A DNA stretch of 38,995 nucleotides, taken from Promethearchaeota archaeon. GTDB lineage: Archaea; Asgardarchaeota; Lokiarchaeia; Sigyniarchaeales; SOKP01. Where the stretch lies: NCBI GenBank assembly GCA_011364975.1, contig RDOE01000028.1, forward strand, positions 1-38,995, in the 5' to 3' direction. The translations under genes and the position numbers were made by a program. The notes beneath the pieces were generated by a model. That model was given only the letters and a program-made list of their open reading frames with translations, did not search any database and was not told the DNA's origin. Shown here piece by piece: positions 17,072 to 24,610 of the stretch; positions within the stretch are counted from its first letter, which is position 1, and every line of letters starts with the position of its first letter.

Positions 17072-18079
17072 TATGCAATCATCTCCAAAAATGCTTCAAT
17101 TCTGGTTGATATTTGACCTCTGTTAGCTCTTGAGTAATCTCTTTCCAGATTTAATACTTGTATTCCATACTTTTGTAAGTTCTCTTTGAAATAAGTTGAA
17201 AGCATGGAAAAATGATCGCAAAATTTTATGATATGATTGATTACACCAAATGATTTACCCTTGCCTTCTTTATACTTTTTATTTAATGCTACTATTTGTG
17301 AAATTTTATTATCGAGAAAATGGGGAACAGAGTGGTCACTTAAAATATTTTGTCTAAACCTTTCAACAAAAAATTCATATGGGTCTTTTAGGCTATTATA
17401 TGATTCAAATTTGCGACACGTGCTATTGCAGAAATATTTAGTTCTTCTTTTTCTGCTAATGTTTTTAAAATAATTATTCTTCCTTTTGAGGATAAAATTT
17501 CCTCAATAGAATGTTTAACTTTTTTGAGCCTAAAATTTTAAGCTCGTTCAATTCCTGCAATTTTATTTTAAAATTATTGTATTTTCGAATACTTTCCATC
17601 AAAGTGTTGGCATTAATTTCGGTACTAGTAATTTTCTCAAGTTGTTTCTTAAAATCCATTAATTCTAATCGAAAATACTTTAAGCTATTTTCATTCTTAG
17701 TGTAGGGTATATAAAAATTAATCCTAGCTACATTACAATATTTCGATATAATCTCTGAGCCACATATATCTGAGACACAATGATTAGATACGATAACGTA
17801 ATCTACCAGCTCTAAAAATCGAAAGTCACTTGGTTTTGTAGAGAATAACCCAATACAAGATTGAGTAAAAGCACAGGTTGAAGGTGGAAGAAAGTCATGA
17901 CTAGCATCCATTAACTCATCATTACCTGCAAACATCATTCTTATAGGGTAAAAACCCGATGCATCTAATATCTCTTCCGGAATGTTATCATGAGCGATAA
18001 AACTGGCAATTTTAACTCTACTTTCTTTTTTTTGCCTCAAAAACTCAAAGAAATCTGATAAGAAATCACGATCAAACAT
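17071..18079 (-). pseudogene. Broken HgdB-like small subunit of 2-hydroxyacyl-CoA dehydratase (chimeric, frameshifted)
   Basis: The N-terminal half is an ATG-started frame from 18079 to a TAA at 17474 (201 residues; ASGFYPIRMMF, PPSTCAFTQSCIG and NHCVSDICGSE are typical of HgdB-family N-domains). The C-terminal half is in another frame, about 17405 to the TAA at 17073-17071: LKDPYEFFVERFRQNI and HIIKFCDHFSMLSTYFKENL, then LERDYSRANRGQISTRIEAF, the standard family C-terminus. The central domain of roughly 80-100 residues is missing; in its place, in a third frame, lies a winged-helix fragment (separate entry). So the gene has lost its middle and cannot make a normal subunit. A mis-assembly is possible but the junctions read smoothly. 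It sat between the activator and the large subunit in an operon. Confidence 0.8.
17391..17531 (-). pseudogene. Winged-helix (HTH) gene fragment inside the broken dehydratase subunit
   Basis: In the third frame, between stops at 17540-17538 and 17390-17388, about 47 residues read VKHSIEEILSSKGRIIILKT then LAEKEELNISAIARVANLNH. This closely fits the first two helices and recognition helix of archaeal winged-helix regulators, with the helix-turn-helix NISAIARVANLNH. There is no ATG, GTG or TTG start, the wing is absent, and a stop follows at once. It is best read as a piece of a regulator gene inserted, or left by a deletion, between the halves of the HgdB-like gene. The frame at 17391-17440 overlaps the earliest residues that could be claimed for the C-terminal half. 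Confidence 0.6.
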
Positions 18080-18189
18080 AGAAAAACTTTAGCTTTTTCA
18101 AAGGTTTTAATTGTAAAAAATGAATTGTTTATAAAATTTTACCGATTAAAAATATAAATAAGGATATTATAAAAGAGACTCTATTAAAT

Positions 18190-18999
18190 TTAATTTGAGT
18201 TATGCTCTTGAGCAATTAGGGCAGCGCCAATAGCTCCAGTTAACTGTGGCAGCTCGGGGATAACAATTTCAAATCCAAATTCTTCTTCTAAATACTTTTT
18301 TACAGCGGGATTTTTAGCAACTCCTCCACAAAATACTAATAGAGGTTCCACTCCAATTCGTTTTGCCATGCCAGCAACCCTTCTTGCGATGGATTTATGA
18401 ATTCCGCTTGCAATATCCTCTTTAGAAGCTCCTCTTGCAAATAAGCTAATAACTTCACTTTCAGCGAATACTGTACAAGTAGAGCTTATTGATTCTGGTT
18501 TTTTTGATTTTAAGGCAAGGTTGCCAAATTCGTCAATGGGAACTTCTAATGCATGCGCCATTACTTCGAGAAACCTACCCGTTCCAGCAGCACATTTTGA
18601 CTATGCAAAAATCAAATTTTGCAATTTATCATTCATTTGGAAATCAATTACGCTACCGGTCTTCGGAGAGATAACTATTGCCTTACTATCTTGTCCTCCG
18701 ATATCTACAACAGAGTGTGTTTCTGGGAAAAAATATTGAACTCCTCTTGCATGAGCTGTAATTTCTGTAACCCTATCATTGGCTATATCTATAGTATTTC
18801 GACCATACCCTGTACTCATAACAAACACATCCGACGCTTTCAATTCATGGCTTCTTAGTAATTCTTCAAACAAATTGTGACCCACTCTTTTAAAGTCATA
18901 TGTAGAACGCTCTGTGCGGTGATCAATTAATTTTCCGTCATTTATTAGAACAATTTTTGTAGCTAATGAACCAATATCAATTCCTATAAAATGTTTCAA
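18190..18999 (-). pseudogene. 2-hydroxyacyl-CoA dehydratase activator ATPase (HgdC/BcrA/D, BadF family), interrupted by an in-frame TAG
   Basis: One reading frame across 270 codons with a single amber codon at 18601-18603. Before it: GIDIGSLATK (phosphate 1), STGYGR, VVDIGGQDSKAI (phosphate 2). After it: [38 protein letters not shown] and [11 protein letters not shown]. The two cluster cysteines of HgdC (in CAAGTG and STCTVF) are kept. Removing a 30-base insertion (18595-18624) restores the expected NDK-CAAGTG junction exactly. The protein would be a homodimer with one [4Fe-4S] cluster that pumps electrons into the dehydratase at the cost of ATP. I place the start at TTG 18999, behind GGTGG at 19007-19011; upstream in-frame GTG and TTG overlap that site. 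Unless the TAG is bypassed or read through, the gene is dead. Confidence 0.85.
18595..18624 (-). other. 30-nt in-frame insertion: hairpin plus amber codon flanked by AAA codons
   Basis: On the coding strand, after GAT AAA (18630-18625) come ten extra codons TTG CAA AAT TTG ATT, then TTT GCA TAG TCA AAA, before TGT GCT GCT GGA. TGCAAAA (18623-18617) and TTTTGCA (18610-18604) form a perfect seven-pair stem with a six-base loop, immediately followed by TAG. The codon before the insertion and its last codon are both AAA. The insertion sits exactly before the cluster-ligating Cys. Confidence 0.8.
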
Positions 19000-19077
19000 G
19001 TTTGTTACCACCAAAATTAATTTTAGTTAGGAAATCTTTTTGTAAATTTTAATTTTTTGATAATTAGAAAACATAAA

Positions 19078-19751
19078 TCAGCCTAAGAAAAAAATTGAAA
19101 TCAAAATTGTTATGAGAAAGGCAAATATCATCTGAACAATATTTTTTATAATAGACTCTCGAGAAACTAGTCCTAAGAATGTCCCTAGCATTATTATGAA
19201 CATTAAAACTATAATAAATGAACTAATGAATATAAGAAGGTTAGCAGAGGATACAAATAAAAATGGAATTAAAGGAACAATTCCTCCTAAAAAAGGAGAC
19301 CCTCCATTAACTATAGCGACAATAATAGTTGCATATCGCTCTGCTCTACACTCAAATTCTTTTTGCGTAACATTCTTCTTCTATTTACATTCATTAGCAT
19401 CGATTTCTCAATTTCTTCTACATAAGAAATCGCAACTTGCTTATTATTCTCGGTTTCATTTAGAGCCATAGCTTTATCTAATGCAATTTTCAGCTTTTTT
19501 TGTTCAGCCCTTTCCGATAAATATGAACCGGTTAATCCAGATATAAACATAGAAATAGAAGAGCCTAAGCTTGTCAAAATCACTAAATTGCTTTCTATTG
19601 AATTAATACTTCCTTTTAGAAGGATAACGAAGAAGCCTAATAAGATACCAAGAACCGTAAGCATGCCATCATAAAAATTATTTATGAAATATCGACGAGC
19701 AATAGCCCATAATCCGGTTATCCTAGCATATGTTTTGAGCTTGTCTAACAT
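19078..19751 (-). CDS. VIT1/CCC1-family membrane transporter, paralogue 1, with a one-base frameshift
   Basis: N-terminal part (19751 to about 19365): ARRYFINNFYDGMLTVLGIL with two membrane helices and a charged cytosolic metal-binding region, ending MLMNVNRRRMLRKK. The frame then runs into a stop at 19311, but a second frame carries the expected rest: FECRAERYATIIVAIVNGG, SPFLGGIVPLIPF, and three more membrane segments to TGA at 19078-19080. Adding one A to the A5 run (T5 at 19360-19364 on the given strand) would make a single frame of about 224 residues. The family transports ferrous iron or manganese out of the cytoplasm. The downstream part is not decayed, which favours a sequencing error in the homopolymer or a very recent mutation. 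Confidence 0.8.
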
Positions 19752-19861
19752 TTTTAATATTTATCTTTCTAATATATAGTAATATAAAATAGGATTAAAT
19801 CCCATCTGTAAATCTAACTTATATATCTTCTACATACTCAACATTGATTATTTTTACGAAT

Positions 19862-20644
19862 TTATAGAGTCCCTGTAGCTAAACTTAATAGTAAAGATAT
19901 AACAAGTGTCACCACACCAGCGGTAACCAAATGTAACGAATACTTTATTCGACCTTGTCCTGAAATATTTCCCAAGAATATGCCTAGATAAACTAATAAT
20001 CCCACAAGAACAATATAAGAGAAAATAAAGTGAAAAATGCCTAATTCTGTGCCAAAAAAGAAAGGAATCAAAGGTAAAATGGATCCTAATGCGGGAGCTC
20101 CCCCATCAACTAAAGAAGCAACAATAGTCGCAAACTTTTCAGCTTGTTCGATCATAGTCTTATTATTTTTGGTTTTTTTTGGACTGGCTTTAATTGGAAT
20201 TAAAATATTCCTTTTACGTCCTGAATCTTCAGATTTAACGGGAATAACCATTGCTTTTTCAATTTCCTTACCTTCCATGATTTTTTTTGCTATTTCGAGT
20301 TTTTCCTTTTCTAACTCATCATTATTTTCGCCGCGTTCAAGAATTACCATTTCACGTTTGAGGTCATATACTTTCTTTTTTCTTTCGGCTTCTTCGGAGA
20401 GAAATGCACCCCATAGCCCACTAATTCCTATAGCTAATGCAGTAGAAAATCCTAAAATAACGATGGTAGAAGGGGAGTTTGCACCACTTCCAAATAAAAA
20501 TAAAACAAAAGCACCACTAACAATACCTGCACAGGTTAATGCGCCATCAAAACAATTATTAAAAAACTTTCTACGAGCGATAACTCCCAGATCAGCCATT
20601 TCTGAGTAAGTCCGCCATTTTTTAATTGAAGATTTTAATCCCAT
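19862..20644 (-). CDS. VIT1/CCC1-family membrane transporter, paralogue 2
   Basis: 260 residues. ARRKFFNNCFDGALTCAGIV leads the first membrane helix; a second follows (ALAIGISGLWGAFLSEEAER). A cytosolic, charged helical region of about 90 residues separates these from QAEKFATIVASLVDGGAPAL and three C-terminal membrane helices. This is the CCC1/VIT layout with five membrane segments and a central metal-binding domain, although the central domain here is Lys-rich (IKASPKKTKNNK). Likely iron or manganese efflux. It lies about 110 bp upstream of paralogue 1 on the same strand, so the pair arose by tandem duplication and may be co-transcribed. Confidence 0.85.
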   Translation of the reverse strand: MGLKSSIKKWRTYSEMADLGVIARRKFFNNCFDGALTCAGIVSGAFVLFLFGSGANSPSTIVILGFSTALAIGISGLWGAFLSEEAERKKKVYDLKREMVILERGENNDELEKEKLEIAKKIMEGKEIEKAMVIPVKSEDSGRKRNILIPIKASPKKTKNNKTMIEQAEKFATIVASLVDGGAPALGSILPLIPFFFGTELGIFHFIFSYIVLVGLLVYLGIFLGNISGQGRIKYSLHLVTAGVVTLVISLLLSLATGTL

Positions 20645-20834
20645 TTTGTTTAATATACACCTTTAATCCCAAGAATTATTAGGGTTTAATTTATAAGCCG
20701 AAAGGGGGAAATTAAAATATAAAGATAAAAAGTCCAAATTATCGTTCATTATTATAATAATAGTAAAATTTAGCAGTTTTTAATATTTTTGAATTAAAAT
20801 TCTTTAAAAACGATGATTTTTATTTGTCTAATCA

Positions 20835-20842
20835 TATATTTA
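20835..20842 (+). promoter_or_regulatory. Possible TATA box of the DUF47 gene
   Basis: TATATTTA lies about 26 bases before 20865, so the transcript would begin roughly 11 bases before the ATG at 20876. No Shine-Dalgarno sequence is present, in keeping with a very short leader. Confidence 0.35.
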
Positions 20843-20875
20843 TCTTAAAGTATTAAAATTTTAGTGAATTTCAAA

Positions 20876-21523
20876 ATGGCATCCAATAGAAAAACAAAAG
20901 AAGAGATAATTTCACTACTTATAGAGCATTCTAGGATTATCTATTCAGTTATTAGTGATATGGGCGTATATTACTCCACTTGGTCAGATAATTTTGAATT
21001 AAACCAAGATGATTTAGAAAAAAAGAAAAATAAAATGCAATTATCAGAAGAGGAAGCTGATGAGATCAAAATTAGATTGATTCAAGATTTTTCAGATACA
21101 GGTGCTTCAGGGCTTGGAAATTTTATTAACTTGGTGTTGAGAATGGATAATGTTATCAATTATCCCCTTGAATTTGTTGAAATGTTACCAAAAATCAAGC
21201 TTGATCCAAAAATCTTTCAAGAGATAAAACCTCATTACCATAAATTAATAAATCAAATTCTTGAAATGGCTGATGCATTAAAAACGGTTCTAAAATATTT
21301 TAGAGATACTCCAAAAAAAGTATTTGATATGACAACAAAAATTCATGAATATGAAAATTATATTGATACACTTTATCGGCAATTCTTGGAATTCTTGTAT
21401 TCGAATGAGAAAATTGATTTACGAAATTTACTACGAATTAGAGATAGTATAGTTTTATTAGAACAATTAGCAGATCGAATACACGATATTGCGGATGTAA
21501 TGCGAGTTTTGTTATACCAATAG
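20876..21523 (+). CDS. DUF47 / PhoU-like helical protein
   Basis: About 215 residues, entirely helical, typical of the DUF47 family (PhoU-related regulators often linked to PiT phosphate transporters). Diagnostic stretches are the C-terminal IRDSIVLLEQLADRIHDIAD and the preceding EYENYIDTLYRQFLEFLYSN, whose acidic positions bind metal clusters in PhoU proteins. No transporter gene is adjacent; the neighbours are CCC1-type transporters on the opposite strand and the ATP synthase operon downstream. ATG 20876 is chosen over GTG 20864, as the family starts with a KTKEEIISLLIEHS-like helix. The role as a phosphate or metal-ion regulator is inferred from the family. Confidence 0.8.
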   Translation: MASNRKTKEEIISLLIEHSRIIYSVISDMGVYYSTWSDNFELNQDDLEKKKNKMQLSEEEADEIKIRLIQDFSDTGASGLGNFINLVLRMDNVINYPLEFVEMLPKIKLDPKIFQEIKPHYHKLINQILEMADALKTVLKYFRDTPKKVFDMTTKIHEYENYIDTLYRQFLEFLYSNEKIDLRNLLRIRDSIVLLEQLADRIHDIADVMRVLLYQ

Positions 21524-21759
21524 TCTAATTTAAATTTCGGTTTTATAGAACTCTGAAAAAATTCAATAAAAATTTTATACAATTTCCCTAATTTTTTAGA
21601 ATCTATTTTGAAGCTGATTTAACTGTATGATTTTAAAACATTTATAGTGGAAAAAAAAAGGGCGTTTTTAATTTAAAAAAGTAAAATTTTTACGCATTAA
21701 ATTCTTTTGGAATTGTAATATAATTCAAATAAAAAATTTTAGATATTGAAGTGGATAAA

Positions 21760-22122
21760 ATGAACGGAAAAAGAAAATTTTACCTCTTGATAGCAATTTA
21801 TCAAGTTTTGCTGGTATTTGTTGTCTTTTTTTCTGTAAATGGAATAATTACTTTTACCGTTGCTCAAACACCAAGTAATCTCGAATATTACCAATCTGCA
21901 ACTGCGGGAATGCTAGGTTTATCTGCAGCCATAGCAGTAGGAGCGGCAGTATTAGGAAGTGGAATGGCCATTAAGACAGTAGGTACTTCAGCAATTGCTG
22001 CTTTGACAGAAAGGGAGGAATCATTCTTTAAAGCATTCTTGGTAGTAGCATTAGGAGAAGCATTAGCAGTATATGGTTTGATAATTGCGATTCTTCTATG
22101 GACAAAAATACCCACACCCTAG
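21760..22122 (+). CDS. atpK: A-type ATP synthase subunit K (proteolipid c-ring subunit)
   Basis: 120 residues from ATG 21760 (GGAT six bases ahead; the in-frame GTG at 21751 lies over that site). A hydrophobic N-terminal segment ending VNGIITFTVAQT looks like a cleavable signal or extra helix, followed by one c-type hairpin: AAIAVGAAVLGSGMAIK, the cytosolic loop with ALTEREES, and VVALGEALAVYGLIIAILLW. Glu100 is the ion-carrying carboxylate. The usual archaeal PETQ motif reads GEAL here and the Gln of helix 1 (GSGIGQG in other archaea) reads Ile, so the sodium ligands are absent and proton coupling is more likely. First gene of the ATP synthase operon. Confidence 0.93.
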   Translation: MNGKRKFYLLIAIYQVLLVFVVFFSVNGIITFTVAQTPSNLEYYQSATAGMLGLSAAIAVGAAVLGSGMAIKTVGTSAIAALTEREESFFKAFLVVALGEALAVYGLIIAILLWTKIPTP

Positions 22123-22152
22123 ATTGCTCTTAAAAAAAAATCTTAAGATAGA

Positions 22153-22168
22153 GAGGGGATTTTATACG
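22153..22168 (+). promoter_or_regulatory. Ribosome-binding site and proposed ACG start of atpC
   Basis: GAGGGG (22153-22158), a seven-base spacer, then ACG AGT. No ATG, GTG or TTG lies at a suitable distance in this frame; the only in-frame alternatives, TTG 22085 and 22124, have no Shine-Dalgarno sequence, and the first lies inside atpK. Confidence 0.6.
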
Positions 22169-23224
22169 AGTGTCCCAGTTTCAGCATATGAATATACCTT
22201 TATACGAATAGGATTTCTTAAACAGTTGATAATGGATGATTTAACATTAAAAGAGTTCGACAATCTAACAGATATGGAAGATTTGATTAATTTCATATTG
22301 CCTTATTATCCTAACTTTAAAATCAGAGAAAATAAAATTGAAGAAATAGAAAAAGCATTGTATGATGTTTTTTTCAGGTTAATAGGGAAACTAATTAATG
22401 TATCTCCTATGAAATTGAGACTTTTTTTAAAAGATTATTTGTTAAAATATGAAATTATGAATATTAAACAAATTATTTTAAGTGTAATATTGGGAATGAC
22501 AATTGAAGAAAAAGCGAGGAATATTAATATGTTGATTGAAAAATACCTAGAGAACACAGAGTTTATCAATAAATTAATTGAGACTCCTTCCTTAGAAAGA
22601 ATTCAATTAGTTATGAAAGCTACAAGATATAATAAAGCTGTAAGGGAGGGTATACTTTATTTTAATAGTAATAATGAAATTTTTGTATTGGAAGCATTTT
22701 TAGACCAATTATATTATATAAACTTGTTGCAAAGAGAACATATATATGCTCATAAAGAAAAAGAAATGATCTCTCTGTTTAATTCACTTATCACAGAATT
22801 ATATAACATAAATATAATTTATAGAGGGATAATAAATAATATTGATGAAAAATTATTAAGCCAATTCCTTGTTGAGAATTATTTATTTTTTGATATAAAT
22901 AAATTAGATTTCTTAATTCATCAAAAAAACCTAAATGATTTTTTTATTGCACTCGATTACGAATTACATAAAATTACAAAATTGAATTATAATATATCCC
23001 TAAAAGATATTGAACATCCTATTTGGGAACTCAACAAGATTTATATCAATTATTACTTTAAAAAGTTCAAAATTAAAATGGATGATATAGAATATTTAAC
23101 AATATACAGAATTATAGAATTAATTATAAAAAAAGAAAAAGAAATTAATATAATGATATTACCAAAAGTAGTAGATTTACTTCACAAGAAGTTTAATAAA
23201 TTAAAGATTGTAGACAATAAATGA
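22166..23224 (+). CDS. atpC: A-type ATP synthase subunit C (central-stalk funnel, V-ATPase d homologue)
   Basis: About 352 residues. AtpC proteins start with a Tyr-rich helix (usually YAYTxARVRxLKSxLL); here SVPVSAYEYTFIRIGFLKQL occupies that place, then DLTLKEFDNLTDMEDLINFI, typical of the family, with the three-fold helical repeat continuing to the end. The frame is open further upstream, but the Shine-Dalgarno sequence at 22153-22158 points to ACG 22166 as the initiator. The protein caps the c-ring and couples it to the central stalk; one copy is present per enzyme. Placed between K and H, as expected for the operon. Weak sequence conservation is normal for this subunit. Confidence 0.85.
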   Translation, partial: TSVPVSAYEYTFIRIGFLKQLIMDDLTLKEFDNLTDMEDLINFILPYYPNFKIRENKIEEIEKALYDVFFRLIGKLINVSPMKLRLFLKDYLLKYEIMNIKQIILSVILGMTIEEKARNINMLIEKYLENTEFINKLIETPSLERIQLVMKATRYNKAVREGILYFNSNNEIFVLEAFLDQLYYINLLQREHIYAHKEKEMISLFNSLITELYNINIIYRGIINNIDEKLLSQFLVENYLFFDINKLDFLIHQKNLNDFFIALDYELHKITKLNYNISLKDIEHPIWELNKIYINYYFKKFKIKMDDIEYLTIYRIIELIIKKEKEINIMILPKVVDLLHKKFNKLKIVDNK

Positions 23225-23240
23225 TAATAGGGTGAGTTAT

Positions 23241-23552
23241 ATGGAACTTTTCAAATGGTTAATAGATATTGAGGAGAAGTATGAAGCACTAATAGAGGAA
23301 GCAAAAACTGAGAGTGAACAGCAAATATCCTTATTAAAGACCGAAAAAGATGGAGAGATGGAGGACCTTATTAAAATTAAAAAGGACTTTGTGGATTCGG
23401 TTTTAAATAATTTAATGACAGATTTAAAAGAGCAAATTTCAAAGTTTAAGGACACTTGTAATAACGAGATTGAAACACTAAAAGGTACCTATTTAGCTAA
23501 TCGAGATAATTTAGTTCAAATAATACTAAAAAAACTAGGATATGATTTCTAA
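23241..23552 (+). CDS. atpH: A-type ATP synthase subunit H (peripheral-stalk coiled coil, G homologue)
   Basis: 103 residues, an uninterrupted amphipathic helix: LIDIEEKYEALIEEAKTESE, then EIETLKGTYLANRDNLVQII. This matches the length and coiled-coil nature of archaeal H/V-type G subunits that pair with E in the peripheral stalk. I take ATG 23241, five bases after GGTGA (23231-23235), instead of the overlapping GTG 23232. The gene ends TTCTAATGG, so its stop overlaps the start of atpF, which suggests translational coupling. Confidence 0.85.
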   Translation: MELFKWLIDIEEKYEALIEEAKTESEQQISLLKTEKDGEMEDLIKIKKDFVDSVLNNLMTDLKEQISKFKDTCNNEIETLKGTYLANRDNLVQIILKKLGYDF

Positions 23553-23872
23553 TGGTTGAACAAAGAATTTTTGCATTAGGTGATGATGAGACTGTAACTA
23601 TGCTTGGCCTTATTGGAATAGATGGAATCACCTTAGAAGATACTGGAGATTTTTTGAAAGAGTTCAATAAATTAACTAATGATCAATCTATTAGCATGAT
23701 TATAATAGTAATCGATTTACCTAATGATATTATTGATTATTTAATTGATTATAAATTGAATAAGAGAAGACCATTCATTTTTTATATGCCAGATATTTTT
23801 AATTTACAAGAAGATTCTAAAGAATATATTTTAAATAGAGTATATGGTGCGATTAATAAGCTAGTTACTTAA
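23552..23872 (+). CDS. atpF: A-type ATP synthase subunit F (central stalk)
   Basis: 106 residues. IFALGDDETVTMLGLIGIDG is the signature N-terminus of AtpF, followed by a beta-alpha fold resembling CheY (SISMIIIVIDLPNDIIDYL, RRPFIFYMPD). It binds subunit D in the rotating stalk and modulates catalysis. The ATG overlaps the TAA of atpH by one base, and no separate ribosome-binding site is needed. Confidence 0.93.
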   Translation: MVEQRIFALGDDETVTMLGLIGIDGITLEDTGDFLKEFNKLTNDQSISMIIIVIDLPNDIIDYLIDYKLNKRRPFIFYMPDIFNLQEDSKEYILNRVYGAINKLVT

Positions 23873-23887
23873 ACATGAGGGATTTGT

Positions 23888-24610
23888 ATGATAGAAGAAA
23901 AAGAATTAAAACGAAACACTGGAAAATTAGGATTATATATGATTGAAAATGCACAACAAGAAATCAAAAATATTCAGCGAAAAACGTTATTTCAGAAAGC
24001 TGAAATCAGAAAAGAATACGAGGAGAGAATCTTTAAGTCATCTCAAAGGATTAGAGATGATTTTTTTTCTAAATACAACGAAATTTTGAATAAATCTTTA
24101 GCTAACTCCCTTATAGAATCTAAAGATCAGATTTTAAAATTAAAAAATGACATGATAAAAGATTTAAAATCATATCTACAAAAAGGGATTGGGGAAATAA
24201 TTAATCAAAGGTATAATAATTATATAGAATTTATTATCAATCTTTTAAAAAGTATTAAATCTTCCATAGATTATCAAGGAGATATACTTATTCTTTTTAA
24301 TTCAACCGATTATGAATACTTCTCCAAGAATTTCTCAAAAATTAAAGATATTTTTAAAACCCATCTAATTATTGATAAAAGTCCTGAAGAACACATCGGT
24401 GGCTTTATAATTTCCTTAATTGATGCTAAGATGATATTTGACAATACCATCGATTCATTAATTACAAAAAATTTCGCAGAGATAGAAATCGAATTCTCTA
24501 AAATTATATCCGACATTAATTATCAAAATTTAAGTGCTCAATTTGAAGAATCTATTAAAAATGAGAAAAAAAGTATAGAAAAATACTTGAGAAAATATGA
24601 TAGCCTCTAA
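23888..24610 (+). CDS. atpE: A-type ATP synthase subunit E (peripheral stalk)
   Basis: 240 residues. A long N-terminal coiled coil (IENAQQEIKNIQRKTLFQKA, EIRKEYEERI) is followed by a globular C-terminal domain containing HIGGFIISLIDAKMIFDNTI, which matches the conserved GGxxL-x-S-x-DG-x-I-x-x-x-N-T block of E subunits. It pairs with H as the stator. GAGGGAT lies upstream at a suitable distance. Its last 14 bases overlap the start of atpA. Confidence 0.9.
   Translation: MIEEKELKRNTGKLGLYMIENAQQEIKNIQRKTLFQKAEIRKEYEERIFKSSQRIRDDFFSKYNEILNKSLANSLIESKDQILKLKNDMIKDLKSYLQKGIGEIINQRYNNYIEFIINLLKSIKSSIDYQGDILILFNSTDYEYFSKNFSKIKDIFKTHLIIDKSPEEHIGGFIISLIDAKMIFDNTIDSLITKNFAEIEIEFSKIISDINYQNLSAQFEESIKNEKKSIEKYLRKYDSL

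Noticed and set aside
17237..17473. 78-residue plus-strand frame over the broken dehydratase subunit
   Set aside because: Antisense of the recognisable HgdB C-terminal half and of the winged-helix fragment.
18601..18603. Pyrrolysine or selenocysteine encoding at the amber codon
   Set aside because: The codon lies in ten extra residues absent from the family, and TAG is used as an ordinary stop by several genes here (for example glmM, atpK, atpB), so a coded residue is unlikely.
18595..18630. Archaeal bulge-helix-bulge intron in the HgdC homologue
   Set aside because: The fold is a simple hairpin; no two three-base bulges separated by a four-pair helix could be drawn. Not fully excluded, since endA is encoded in the window.
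20037..20609. 190-residue open frame on the plus strand over the CCC1 paralogue
   Set aside because: Antisense shadow of a clear transporter gene; Ser/Ile/Leu-rich translation with no motif.
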